64,000 nucleotides of DNA from Gynurincola endophyticus (GTDB taxonomy: Bacteria; Bacteroidota; Bacteroidia; Chitinophagales; Chitinophagaceae), in the NCBI RefSeq assembly GCF_003991195.1, contig NZ_RCWL01000001.1, positions 744,001 to 808,000 on the forward strand. The letters run 5' to 3'. Position 1 is the first letter of the stretch. Each line of letters starts with the position of its first letter. Positions 26,613-36,640 of the stretch are shown here, in pieces. The notes below the pieces were generated by a model. It was not told the origin of the DNA and searched no databases. It was given only the letters and a program-made list of their open reading frames with translations. The position numbers and the translations under genes were made by a program.

Positions 26613-29600
26613 ATGATTATGCCAAAAAAAAGCATATTATCGAATTGTCGTATCTGGACGCTGCTAGTTTTCTTACTGGCTGCTGTACAAGTATGGGGAA
26701 ATAATATTTCACCAATTCGATATAGTCAATCCAGTTTTTCTTTTTCTAACCATGTAGACTTTACTGATCTTTCTGTTTTTACAGCTAAGAAAGTTTGGAT
26801 ATATGTAAACGGTGTGCCTGATCTTACGCATCCAAGCACCAGATTAATTATTACGCAGAATGATGCAACCGCCGACGGTCTCGAAAAAAATATCGTTACG
26901 GTACATCTGGTAGATGCAAACGGAAATCCGGTCGCCAATAAAGAAGTTAACTTTACGATTGCCGATGGCGGAATGGGAGTAGCTCCCGTAATTTTTACCA
27001 ACTCGAATGGAGATGCTATCCTGCATCTCAGTTCCTATAATATTGGTGACGTTTCTGTTACCGCACGTGTAAATGGCCAGTGGATCCTCAACGGAGCCCC
27101 GGCCATTGTTCGGTTTGTAGCCGGACAAGTTGACGAAAACAACAGCGGCACCCAACTCACCGTTACTGCGAATAATGCCGAGGCAAATGATGTTGAAAAG
27201 AATGTGGTTCGGGCAATTCTAAAAGATCAGTTCGGGAATGCAGTGAAAGATCAACCGGTTTACTTCTTTATAGCTTCAGGATATGCAAATATTGTATCTC
27301 CTGATTATGTGTTTACAAACGCTGCCGGTTGGGCTGAAGTGGAACTTTCCAGCCTGGTATCCGGTGAAGTGGAAATCATGGCCTACGTAGGCTCTACCCA
27401 GATTATCAATGGTAGCCCTGCTGTAGTGAAGTTCTCTGCCGGTTCTCCTGATCCTGCAGGGGCAAATACCTATATCGATGTTGCTGTGAATTATGAGCCT
27501 GCAGATGGCGTTACACAAAACATGGTGTTTGCCGTGGTTGGAGACATCAATGGCAACCCTGTTGAAAATACTCCTGTCACCTTCTCCATATATTCTGGAA
27601 CAGGCTCTTTTGTCGGTTCTAATACCGTTTTAACCGATGAATGGGGCGAAGCATTTATTCCGATGGTGAGCACGGTAGCAGGTAAAGTATATGTAACTGC
27701 AACTATTAACGGTCAGCCGATTGTTGCCGGTTCTCCTGCCGAAGTAATTTTCTCCGCATCAGATCCTGATGTTGATAATCCTTTAACCCGTTTAATCGTA
27801 CACCATACCGGGGCTATTGCCAATGGGGTGGATAGAAATATTGTTCGGGTAGAAGTGGTAGACGCTAATAATAATAAAGTTGAAAATGCTATTGTAAGCT
27901 TCAGCATTCTAAGCGGTAATGCCACTTTCGACGGTGGTGAACACGTAATGACCGATGAAAACGGAGTGGCCTATGTGTATGTTGTTAGTACTACCGCAGG
28001 CGAAGTTGAACTGATCGCCAATATCTATGGAACACCAATCACTTTCGGTAGTCCGGCTAAGGTTGAGTTTGTGGCGGATATTGCAGATCCTACCGCTCCA
28101 ACTACCTATTTAACGGTAGAGGCAGATAATGCCATTGCCAACGGAACCGCTCAAAATGCAGTGAAGGCCGTGGTTACCGACGCCAATGGCAACCTGATCG
28201 CTAATCAGACTATTACTTTTGCAATCGCTTCCGGTAACGGAACTTTAGTGAATACGACTGCTACTACCAATGCTGCCGGTGAAGCAATTGTTTATATTAC
28301 CAGTACCGTAGCAGGCCAGGTAGGTATTACCGCTTCTATCGGTGGAATTAACATCGTTGCAGGTAGCCCTGCCGTTGTTACTTTCGTGCCCGATCAACCT
28401 GCTGTTTCACATCCGCAAACCAGCCTGTCGGTTGAAATTACCGGTGTTAAGGCTGATAATACTGAGCAAAATGCTGTTAAAGCAACTATATATGATGCCA
28501 ACGGAAACCTCGTTCCGAACGCAACAGTAAGTTTTACCATTGCTTCCGGAGCTGCTACATTCGCAGGCTCTAATAATGTAGTGACCAATGCTTCCGGCGA
28601 AGCAATCATTTATTTAACCAGTAATGTGGTGGGTAATGTGAGCATCACTGCAACGGTAAACGGTTCGGCTATCACCAATGGTAGCCCTGCTACCGTACAA
28701 TTCGTTGTAGCTAATCCTGATCCTACTGCCCCCACTACTCAATTAGTAGTGGTTACCAATAATGCTTCTGCTGATGGCGTGGCTACGAATAGTGTAAAAG
28801 CTGTTGTAACAGATCCTGCAGGTAACCTTGCAGTGAATACACCTGTTGTATTTTCTATTGTAAACGGTACAGGTACTTTTATCGGTAATACAACCGTTCA
28901 GACCAATCAGAATGGTGAAGCGCTGATTACATTAACCAGCCCTGTTGCCGGAAATGTTTCTATCAGTGCATCGATCAACGGTGTAACGATTGTAAACGGA
29001 AATCCTGCCGTAGTTACTTTCGTTGTAAATAATCCTGATGTTAACAATCCTCAAACAAGAGTTGAACTGATTAAGAACCCTGCCGAAGCCGATGGCGTTG
29101 ACCAGGTAATCGTTCAAATTACTTTAATTAATAAAGATGGAAATCCTATCACCGGCCAACAGGTTGATTTCACAAAAGGAAATACCAATTTCCAATGGAT
29201 CACAGGCCCTACCGTAGTTACCGATGCGAACGGACAGGCACAGGTTATACTGGTGTCGAATATTCCGGGACAAGGAAATATTACCGCTACGGTAAACGGA
29301 AGCACTGCTATCCAGAATAATCCGGTATTGGCAGAGTTCACATTACCGGTAGTGGTACCTACCCAGCCAACTACCAGACTGGAAGTGAATATTCCGGCTG
29401 CTCTGGCTGATGGATTGGAAGAAGTGGAAGTATTTGCTTATGTAACCAATGCGGCAGGTAATCCTATTATTAATCAAAACGTAGGTTTTTATATTATTGA
29501 CGGTGTGGCTAACTTTCCGGCCAACGCAGTTGTTACCACAGATATCATGGGTCGGGCAGTACTTCGTTTAAATTCAACTGTTGCCGGTATAGTAAATATC

Positions 29601-32600
29601 GGAGCAATGGTAAACGGAGTAGATATTGTGAACGGTAAACCCGCACAGGTAACATTTGTTACACCAACAGTGAATCCTTCACACCCTTCTACACAATTAG
29701 TAGTCACTATTCCACAGGCATTAGCCAATGGAACTGCTATGACTGTTCTAAAAGCGGTATTGGTAGATGGTATCGGGCAACCGGTAACTAATACGAATGT
29801 ATTGTTCTCTATTGCCAGCGGTACTGCTACCATGACCAATGGCGCGAATGCCAGTACCAATGCAAACGGCGAAGCGTGGTTATACTTAACCAGCACTACT
29901 ATCGGACAGGTTTCAATTGAAGCTACTGTAAACGGACAACCAATTGTAAACGGTTCTCCGGCGATCGTTGAATTTATCGATCCGAATAATCCGACCACTC
30001 CAACACCTTTCTATGAACTGATTGTGGTACAAACCGGTGCAAAAGCTGACGGAACCGAACAAAACTCAGTTCGTGCGAGATTGCTGGACGGTAACGGAAG
30101 TCCTATTGCCGGTGCTAATGTAGAATTTGCGATTGCTTTCGGTAATGCAAGTTTTACCGGTGCTAACACCGTAACTACCAATGCAAACGGTGAAGCCATC
30201 ATTCATTTAACCAGTACTGTTGTAGGTAATGTAAGAATTACTGCTACTTACAATGGAAATAATATTACAGTAGGTAGTCCTGCTGTGGTGGAATTCGTTT
30301 TAGACGATCCGAGTGTTACTGCTCCAACTACTTTGATTGAAGTATTGAGAACAGAAGCGAAAGCTGACCTGTTTGACAGAAACAGAGTACGTGTGGTATT
30401 AACGGATGCTTCCGGAAACCCTATTGCCGGTGCTGCTATACAATTCACGATTGCCAGCGGAACCGCTCAGTTTGTAGGATCAGGTACAATTATTACCGAT
30501 GCGCACGGTTCTGCTGTTGCTGATTTAATCAGTAACGTAGTAGGTGCGGTAAATATAACTGCTACTTATAACGGCCAGCCAATTGTAAACGGTTCTCCCG
30601 CTCAGGTGTTGTTCGTGGTAGATCAACCTGATCCTACTGCAAATACCACCAGACTGGAAGTGGTTTCTACAGGTGCTTCTGCCGATGGAATTGCAGCAAA
30701 CCAGGTGAAAGCAGTGGTAACCGATGCCAATGGAAACATTGCAGTTAATACTGCTGTTGAATTTTATATTGTGAATGGTGCCGGTGCTTTGGTTGGAAGT
30801 AATATCGTACACACCAATGCGCAGGGTGAAGCTGTTATTAATATCACCAGTAATGTAGCAGGCAATGTACAGATCGGTGCCAGCATCGGCGGCGTGGATA
30901 TCGTAAATGGTAATCCTGCTACCGTCAACTTTGTAACACATACTCCTGACCTTACGCACGGTTCTACTATTGTAACGGTTGAAAAAGATAATGCCGAAGC
31001 AGACGGAACCGATGTGGTTAAAGTAAAAATAAAAATCGTCAATAAAGATGGTAACCCTGTTGCCGGTACTTCTGTTAACTTCAGTTCTGCAAACAGTAAC
31101 TTCCATTTTGTAACCGGTAACGGCCCGGTAGTTACAACTGATGCAAACGGTGAAGCGGAAGTTTGGTTGACTTCAACGGTGGCCGGACAAGGAAATATTA
31201 CAGCGTCGGTTGGAGGTAACACTACCATTCAGAATAATCCGGTAACAGTACACTTTATAACACCAACGGTAAATCCTACACAGCCGGATACAAGACTGGA
31301 AGTAACCATTCCTTCTGCTCTGGCGAACGGAACAGCTGTTACTGAAGTTGAAGCATATGTAACCAACGTATCCGGTACTCCTTTAGCCGGACAAACGGTA
31401 GGTTTTTACATCATCAGTGGGGTGGCTAACTTCCATACGGTGAGTTATGCAGTAACTGATGCCAATGGAAGAGCATTTGTTCAATTAGTATCCAATACAG
31501 TGGGTAATGTTTCGGTAGGTGCTATTGTGAACACAGTAGATATCGTAAATGGTAAACCTGCACAGGTAACCTTTACCAATCCGCAAACTCCTAACCCGGG
31601 TAATTCTGCTACGGAATTGGTGGTAGTCACAGCTACTGCACCGGCAGACGGATTTACTCCTGCTTCAGTAAAAGCACATGTAGCAGATGCAAATGGTGAC
31701 CCTGTTAACAATGCAACAGTGGTATTCTCTTTAACCGGTGTAGCTGCTACAACATCAGGAACCACTGTTACCACCAATGCTTTAGGTGAAGCGTGGATTT
31801 ATTTAACCAGTATGGTTGACGGAACTGTAGATATAACCGCAACTGTAGAAGGGGTAGCAATCACCAACGGCTCACCTGCTACCGTTACTTTCACAGTGGT
31901 AGATCCTGGTAATCCCGGTAACCCTGTATATCAGTTATCTGTAGTACAGAATAATGCGAAAGCAGACGGTGTTGCTGAAAACCGTGTACGCGTATCATTG
32001 AAAGATGCAACCGGTAATGCCATAACAGGTGCAACGGTTGAGTTTACCATTGCCGGCGGAACAGCTCAGTGGACAAATGGAAATACCGTAACGACGGATG
32101 TAAATGGTGAAGCTGTAATTGCTTTAACCAGTACAACGGTAGGCGTAGTACAGATCACAGCAACTTATAACGGAACAAATATTACTATCGGTAGCCCGGC
32201 TATAGTGAACTTTATTATTCCGGATGCGGATGTAGATGCACCAACGTCCAGAATTGATGTAGTACACAGCGGTGCTATTGCCGATTTAAATGATAAAAAT
32301 GCAGTTGAAGTAACCCTGACCACCACACATGGTGACCCGGTAGCGGGAGAAACAATTGTTTTCTCTATTGCCAACGGAACAGCTCAGTTGATCGGTTCTG
32401 CTTCTGTAGTAACTAATGGAAACGGTAAAGCAGTCATTTACCTGATCAGTGGAACTGTAGGTGCAGTAAATATTACTGCTTCTTATAATGGTCAGCCGAT
32501 CGTGAATGGTTCACCGGCAACTGTATACTTTACCGAGGAAACTCCTCAGATGAATCACCCGAATACAGCATTATCAGTAATTCAGGATAATGCACAGGCT

Positions 32601-34082
32601 GATTTACAACAACAAAATATTATCAGAGCTACTGTGGTAGATGATAATGGTAATCCGCTGGCCGGATATCCTGTATTGTTCAGTATTGATGCAGGTGTAG
32701 CTGCACCGGTTAATACCAGTCCGGTAACCACTGATGCAAATGGTATCGCAGAATGGAGATTGATCAGTGATGTGGTAGGTGCTGTACAGGTAAGTGCAAG
32801 TATTCACGGAATCAGTTTTGTAAACAACAATCCTGTAACGGTAACCTTTATTGCAGCTGAGCCTTCAGTAGAATCGTCTCAAACAAAACTGGAAGTTACA
32901 CAAGACGATGCTATCGCCAATGGGGTGGCTGAAAATCTGGTAAAAGCAACCATCACCAACTTATTAGGTGCACCTGTATCCAACCAAACCGTTGTTTTTG
33001 AAATTACGAACGGTACGGCTACCATGTCGCAGAATGCAACAGGTACTACAGATGCTAATGGTGAAGTTACTTTACATCTTATATCAACAGTAGCCAATGA
33101 AGTAAGCATCAGAGCGGCTGTCAATGGTGTATATATTATCAATGGCAGCGAGGCGGTGGTGACATTCGTTGCCGGTGCTATTGATTTCTCACACGACTCA
33201 ACTTACATCAGAGTGGTGAAAGACTCTGCACGTGCCAATGGTACAGCAACAAATATTATTCAGGTAAAACTGGCAGATGCATTCGGAAACGTTATCGAAG
33301 GCGAGGATGCAGTATTTGCAATTGAATCAGGTGTGGCTCAACCGGTGGGTGCTTTAACAAGAACCTCCGATGAAAATGGTATTACCACAATTTCTTTCAA
33401 TAGTACTACCGACAATGAAGTGGAAGTAACAGCAACTGTTAACGGTACAACTATTACCAATGGCAGCCCTGCTACAATAACCTTCTTGCCAATGCCGGAT
33501 GTTACACACAACAATACCCGTTTAGTAGTGGTGGTGGAAGATGCGTTAGCCGACGGAGAAGACAGAGTTGCTGTGAAAGCAGTGATCTATGATTCTCACG
33601 GAAATGCTGTGGCTGATGCCAACGTACAATTCCTGATTGCCAGTGGAGTGGCCAACTTCGTCAACAGCGGATCGGTGGTAACCAATGCGAATGGTGAAGC
33701 AGTAGTTTACCTGGTGTCGAACAAAATCGGAATGGTAACGCTTACGGCAACTGTAGAAGGTACAGCCATCATTAACGGTTCTCCTGCAAGAGTACAATTT
33801 ACCGAGCCGGAAGTTTACATGCCTAAAGTATTTACACCGAACGGCGATGGTCATAATGATGTATTAAAACCTTACCTGGCAGGATTAGATCAAATGAATT
33901 TGTTCAATGTTTACAACAGATGGGGTAACCTGATTTTCTCTTCTAAAAATGCCAATGAAGGCTGGGACGGTACCTACAGAGGTCAGCCTCAACCCAATGA
34001 AACCTATGTATGGATCATTGAGGGTATTAATAAAAAAGGAGAAAAGGTAGTGAAGAAAGGAACCGTAACATTAGTAAGATAA
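26613..34082 (+). CDS. Giant Ig-like repeat surface protein with T9SS type B C-terminus
   Basis: This 2489-residue protein has an N-terminal signal (TLLVFLLAAVQVWGN). About 22 Ig-like repeats of ~106 residues (residues about 70-2400) resemble invasin/intimin BIG_1 domains; a typical unit contains ADGxxxNxVKAxVxDANGNP, VxFxIxSGxAxF, TxAxGEAxIxLTS and NGSPAxVxF. The last ~89 residues (MPKVFTPNGDGHNDVLKPYL, YNRWGNLIF, GWDGTYRGQP) are the gliding-motility-associated type B sorting domain used by the type IX system. It is probably a surface adhesin or a filament-like spacer. Repeats 7-12 and 13-18 form a duplicated block. The next two genes are a PorP/SprF and an OmpA-family protein, a usual partner set for type B cargo. 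Confidence 0.9.
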   Translation: MIMPKKSILSNCRIWTLLVFLLAAVQVWGNNISPIRYSQSSFSFSNHVDFTDLSVFTAKKVWIYVNGVPDLTHPSTRLIITQNDATADGLEKNIVTVHLVDANGNPVANKEVNFTIADGGMGVAPVIFTNSNGDAILHLSSYNIGDVSVTARVNGQWILNGAPAIVRFVAGQVDENNSGTQLTVTANNAEANDVEKNVVRAILKDQFGNAVKDQPVYFFIASGYANIVSPDYVFTNAAGWAEVELSSLVSGEVEIMAYVGSTQIINGSPAVVKFSAGSPDPAGANTYIDVAVNYEPADGVTQNMVFAVVGDINGNPVENTPVTFSIYSGTGSFVGSNTVLTDEWGEAFIPMVSTVAGKVYVTATINGQPIVAGSPAEVIFSASDPDVDNPLTRLIVHHTGAIANGVDRNIVRVEVVDANNNKVENAIVSFSILSGNATFDGGEHVMTDENGVAYVYVVSTTAGEVELIANIYGTPITFGSPAKVEFVADIADPTAPTTYLTVEADNAIANGTAQNAVKAVVTDANGNLIANQTITFAIASGNGTLVNTTATTNAAGEAIVYITSTVAGQVGITASIGGINIVAGSPAVVTFVPDQPAVSHPQTSLSVEITGVKADNTEQNAVKATIYDANGNLVPNATVSFTIASGAATFAGSNNVVTNASGEAIIYLTSNVVGNVSITATVNGSAITNGSPATVQFVVANPDPTAPTTQLVVVTNNASADGVATNSVKAVVTDPAGNLAVNTPVVFSIVNGTGTFIGNTTVQTNQNGEALITLTSPVAGNVSISASINGVTIVNGNPAVVTFVVNNPDVNNPQTRVELIKNPAEADGVDQVIVQITLINKDGNPITGQQVDFTKGNTNFQWITGPTVVTDANGQAQVILVSNIPGQGNITATVNGSTAIQNNPVLAEFTLPVVVPTQPTTRLEVNIPAALADGLEEVEVFAYVTNAAGNPIINQNVGFYIIDGVANFPANAVVTTDIMGRAVLRLNSTVAGIVNIGAMVNGVDIVNGKPAQVTFVTPTVNPSHPSTQLVVTIPQALANGTAMTVLKAVLVDGIGQPVTNTNVLFSIASGTATMTNGANASTNANGEAWLYLTSTTIGQVSIEATVNGQPIVNGSPAIVEFIDPNNPTTPTPFYELIVVQTGAKADGTEQNSVRARLLDGNGSPIAGANVEFAIAFGNASFTGANTVTTNANGEAIIHLTSTVVGNVRITATYNGNNITVGSPAVVEFVLDDPSVTAPTTLIEVLRTEAKADLFDRNRVRVVLTDASGNPIAGAAIQFTIASGTAQFVGSGTIITDAHGSAVADLISNVVGAVNITATYNGQPIVNGSPAQVLFVVDQPDPTANTTRLEVVSTGASADGIAANQVKAVVTDANGNIAVNTAVEFYIVNGAGALVGSNIVHTNAQGEAVINITSNVAGNVQIGASIGGVDIVNGNPATVNFVTHTPDLTHGSTIVTVEKDNAEADGTDVVKVKIKIVNKDGNPVAGTSVNFSSANSNFHFVTGNGPVVTTDANGEAEVWLTSTVAGQGNITASVGGNTTIQNNPVTVHFITPTVNPTQPDTRLEVTIPSALANGTAVTEVEAYVTNVSGTPLAGQTVGFYIISGVANFHTVSYAVTDANGRAFVQLVSNTVGNVSVGAIVNTVDIVNGKPAQVTFTNPQTPNPGNSATELVVVTATAPADGFTPASVKAHVADANGDPVNNATVVFSLTGVAATTSGTTVTTNALGEAWIYLTSMVDGTVDITATVEGVAITNGSPATVTFTVVDPGNPGNPVYQLSVVQNNAKADGVAENRVRVSLKDATGNAITGATVEFTIAGGTAQWTNGNTVTTDVNGEAVIALTSTTVGVVQITATYNGTNITIGSPAIVNFIIPDADVDAPTSRIDVVHSGAIADLNDKNAVEVTLTTTHGDPVAGETIVFSIANGTAQLIGSASVVTNGNGKAVIYLISGTVGAVNITASYNGQPIVNGSPATVYFTEETPQMNHPNTALSVIQDNAQADLQQQNIIRATVVDDNGNPLAGYPVLFSIDAGVAAPVNTSPVTTDANGIAEWRLISDVVGAVQVSASIHGISFVNNNPVTVTFIAAEPSVESSQTKLEVTQDDAIANGVAENLVKATITNLLGAPVSNQTVVFEITNGTATMSQNATGTTDANGEVTLHLISTVANEVSIRAAVNGVYIINGSEAVVTFVAGAIDFSHDSTYIRVVKDSARANGTATNIIQVKLADAFGNVIEGEDAVFAIESGVAQPVGALTRTSDENGITTISFNSTTDNEVEVTATVNGTTITNGSPATITFLPMPDVTHNNTRLVVVVEDALADGEDRVAVKAVIYDSHGNAVADANVQFLIASGVANFVNSGSVVTNANGEAVVYLVSNKIGMVTLTATVEGTAIINGSPARVQFTEPEVYMPKVFTPNGDGHNDVLKPYLAGLDQMNLFNVYNRWGNLIFSSKNANEGWDGTYRGQPQPNETYVWIIEGINKKGEKVVKKGTVTLVR
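28711..32540 (+). repeat. Tandem duplication of a six-domain block in the giant gene
   Basis: Repeats 7-12 (28711-30620) and repeats 13-18 (30621-32540) match one to one. For example repeat 8 (INKDGNPITGQQVDFTKGN, TAIQNNPV) pairs with repeat 14 (VNKDGNPVAGTSVNFSSAN, TTIQNNPV), and repeat 9 (VGFYIIDGVANF, DIVNGKPAQVTF) with repeat 15 (VGFYIISGVANF, DIVNGKPAQVTF). Each block is about 1.9 kb. Confidence 0.8.
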
Positions 34083-34120
34083 ACAGACATTTTCAAGCAG
34101 TGCTTTTAAAACAATATCAA

Positions 34121-35080
34121 ATGAAAAAACTCATTCTTCTGGTGATCATCGCCATCACATCACTCAGTACTTATGCGCAGGAGATCAACTACGCACGTGT
34201 ACAGGATATGGCTATATGGTACAACCAATCATTGAAGACTGATAAAGACAATACCCTGCGCCTGAATTACCGGAATGTTCAGGTGGCCGGAATGATTGCC
34301 TACAATAGCATTAGCGCAATGGTGGATATCCCTTTGGTGAAGCGTGAAAAGAAAGTGGAAGAGAAAGGTTACTTTAATATCAGCCTCGGAGCAGCTTCGG
34401 ATAAAAGCAATCAGGGTATTATGAATAATACAAGTGGCCTTTTAGGCGTTTCATATGCAGTACCGATTGCGGAAGGCGTATACGTTGCAGCCGGTTTTCA
34501 GGGAAGCTTCTACCAAAGCCGCCTGAATACCAGCGGAGACGGAGTGTTTGGCGATCAGCTGAGTAAATATGGGCCGATCAGCGGAGCCATTTCAAGCGAC
34601 CGGTTCGCAGCCGGTTGGAAATATGATCACTTCAGACTGAACGCCGGCGTGTCTATTTTCGGAAAAGATGAAATGTCGAAATGGTATTTCGGGTTAAGTG
34701 CACTGCAATTGAATCAGCCTTACACCGATATCCTGAAACTGGATGAGTATAAACTACCGACCGGTTTTTCACTGCAGGGTGGTTATACTTACTTTACCGA
34801 ATCAAAAGATGAAATCGGAGGACACCTTTCGCTGAACTGGCAGGGCGGTGCTTATAAACACTTTTTTTACGGATCATTTGTGAAAGAAGTAGACGATAAA
34901 CAAGAAATAAAAGTAGGGGCAGGAATCGGTTATCGTTTTGAAGATGCAGTTGTTCCGGCCATCGAAGTACATTATCAGAAAATGTTGTTCAATTTATCAT
35001 ATGACGTGAATATATCATCGTTAAATTCAGCAGGTGTTAAAAGAAATGGTCTGGAACTGATGCTGAAACTGAACTTTTAA
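34121..35080 (+). CDS. PorP/SprF-family type IX secretion membrane protein
   Basis: This 319-residue protein has a signal peptide (MKKLILLVIIAITSLSTYAQ). It is a beta-barrel of the PorP/SprF type, with features such as NTSGLLGVSYAVPIAEGVYV, GPISGAISSDRFAAGWKYDH and a C-terminal NGLELMLKLNF. PorP-like proteins act downstream of the T9SS translocon and are genetically paired with type B cargo, which they help attach. ATG 34121 begins the signal peptide; an in-frame start at 34100 adds seven non-signal residues. The gene lies 38 nt after the giant protein. Confidence 0.85.
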   Translation: MKKLILLVIIAITSLSTYAQEINYARVQDMAIWYNQSLKTDKDNTLRLNYRNVQVAGMIAYNSISAMVDIPLVKREKKVEEKGYFNISLGAASDKSNQGIMNNTSGLLGVSYAVPIAEGVYVAAGFQGSFYQSRLNTSGDGVFGDQLSKYGPISGAISSDRFAAGWKYDHFRLNAGVSIFGKDEMSKWYFGLSALQLNQPYTDILKLDEYKLPTGFSLQGGYTYFTESKDEIGGHLSLNWQGGAYKHFFYGSFVKEVDDKQEIKVGAGIGYRFEDAVVPAIEVHYQKMLFNLSYDVNISSLNSAGVKRNGLELMLKLNF

Positions 35081-35118
35081 TGATGATAAATTTTTTAAAA
35101 TCCTGAAAATTTATTCCA

Positions 35119-36336
35119 ATGAAAAAATGGTATTACTTATTAATCGCCATTCTGGTAACTTCTAACGCTTTTAGTCAGGAGAAAAGCTGGGATACCCGTT
35201 GGTTTGTGGCGCCCGGTACCAAATTCCAATTCCAGGAATTCGGAATGTTAGAGAAAAAACAATACGGAAATGCTTCCAACGCAACTGACCTTAAATTGTC
35301 TGAACGAGGTAATTTTTCCATCATGGCGTCTGCTTATAAAAACTTCTCCGGATTTATAAGCGCCAGCTTTGAAGCGGGAATTTCCAAAGGACGATTCGCC
35401 CGTAACGGACACATGATCGGTACCAGTGATAATAAAACACTGAACATGATCGGTGCCAATCTTTATTTCCACCTGCTACCCGCAAGAAATAAAGTACAAC
35501 CCTATGTAACCGTTGGAGTGAACAATATGATCAATGATGAATCCTTTACTTCTGTACCAGCAGGAGTGGGTGTGAAATATACAGGAAGAAAAATGATGTT
35601 TCTGGCACAGGGCGCTTATGGCCACGCAATTAGTGCCAATGCAAATAAAACAATGTTTTATACCGCCGGATTACACATTGCTATTAATAACAAGAAAAGC
35701 AAGAAGTCTGATAAAGACAAAGATGCTTCAACGTCTAAAAAAGATAAGAAAAAAGATAAAGATGAGGATAATGAGAAGTCTTCAAAGAAAGACACCACTA
35801 TCCAGAACATCACCAATAACTTTTACATTAACCTGAACCTCGATTCAATCGTGAATGAACGCGTAAAAGGTCTCGAACAAGGTGCCGGTAATGGAACTAA
35901 AAGAAATGGTTACCGCGACGAATATGATGTGCACGGTAATATTCTGGAAATGTTCGATAATCAGGATTATAGAGTAGAAACCGTTGACGGAAAAACTCAA
36001 ACAAGATTTGTCGTTTACTTCTATTATGATGATTATTCAATCACTTCAAAAGCCTTCCAGACAATTGATAAGATTGTGGCCATTATGAAAAGTGATCCTA
36101 AATACTTTGCAGAAGTAAAGGGACATACAGATAATGTAGGTTCCCAGGAATTTAACCTGAACCTTTCAAAGAAAAGAGCACAAATGGTATACGATTATAT
36201 GAACAGTAGAGGAATCGGATCTGACCGTCTGCTAATGCTCTACTACGGTAAAGAAGAACCCGTGGCTGATAATGCAGATATGAATAAAGTATGGCTGAAC
36301 AGACGCGCTGAAATTATTTTAAAAACTAAAGATTAA
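35119..36336 (+). CDS. Outer-membrane protein with C-terminal OmpA peptidoglycan-binding domain
   Basis: This 405-residue protein has a signal peptide ending NAFSQ and an N-terminal beta-barrel (residues about 25-190). A highly charged Lys/Asp linker follows (residues about 193-222). The C-terminal OmpA-like domain carries FAEVKGHTDNVGSQEFNLNL and AQMVYDYMNSRGIGSDRLL. It probably links the outer membrane to peptidoglycan near the T9SS cargo and PorP-type partner, with which it appears to form an operon. Confidence 0.85.
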   Translation: MKKWYYLLIAILVTSNAFSQEKSWDTRWFVAPGTKFQFQEFGMLEKKQYGNASNATDLKLSERGNFSIMASAYKNFSGFISASFEAGISKGRFARNGHMIGTSDNKTLNMIGANLYFHLLPARNKVQPYVTVGVNNMINDESFTSVPAGVGVKYTGRKMMFLAQGAYGHAISANANKTMFYTAGLHIAINNKKSKKSDKDKDASTSKKDKKKDKDEDNEKSSKKDTTIQNITNNFYINLNLDSIVNERVKGLEQGAGNGTKRNGYRDEYDVHGNILEMFDNQDYRVETVDGKTQTRFVVYFYYDDYSITSKAFQTIDKIVAIMKSDPKYFAEVKGHTDNVGSQEFNLNLSKKRAQMVYDYMNSRGIGSDRLLMLYYGKEEPVADNADMNKVWLNRRAEIILKTKD

Positions 36337-36342
36337 AGATAG

Positions 36343-36368
36343 TCCCCAACATGGTTGGGGATTTTTTT
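36343..36368 (+). terminator. Intrinsic terminator ending the surface-protein operon
   Basis: TCCCCAAC pairs with GTTGGGGA over an ATG loop, then seven T (36362-36368). Confidence 0.85.
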
Positions 36369-36525
36369 ATGTGTTCATGAATGATGCCGTTCGGTTTTCA
36401 TAATATCTTGTTAAGTATTGGCCGTCTTTCTAAAAAAAATGAATGATAATCAGGAAATAGGAGTCGGTTTCCTGCATAACCGGATTTTAGGCCTCAAATA
36501 AAATGCGCTGATTTAAAAAATAGTC

Positions 36526-36533
36526 TATCTTTG
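36526..36533 (+). promoter_or_regulatory. -7 promoter box of the cysteine operon
   Basis: TATCTTTG matches TAnnTTTG. Transcription would start about 36540, some 10 nt before the leader ATG at 36551. No clear -33 box is seen. Confidence 0.55.
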
Positions 36534-36550
36534 TGGTAGAGTATATTTTT

Positions 36551-36640
36551 ATGTTATTAAATGTCAACCATATTATCACTTGTTGTTGCTGTTGTTGTAC
36601 AGCAAAGGGATATTTATTGGGTGGACATTCGAATGAATGA
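36551..36640 (+). CDS. Polycysteine leader peptide of the cysteine operon
   Basis: A 29-codon ORF (MLLNVNHIIT, six Cys, TAKGYLLGGHSNE) has Cys codons at 36581-36598 without interruption. It lies just after a good -7 box and 40 nt before an intrinsic terminator that precedes a cysteine synthase gene. This is the layout of a ribosome-mediated attenuator. The peptide itself is probably not functional; its translation is. Low Cys-tRNA would stall the ribosome on the Cys run. Confidence 0.85.
   Translation: MLLNVNHIITCCCCCCTAKGYLLGGHSNE

Noticed and set aside
29489-29998. Long - strand ORFs inside the giant gene
   Set aside because: They arise from the repetitive codon pattern of the + strand repeats and have no promoter or family features.
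26820-33810. CRISPR or DNA-level tandem array
   Set aside because: The ~310-bp periodicity is protein-coding; DNA copies are diverged and in frame with Ig-like domains.
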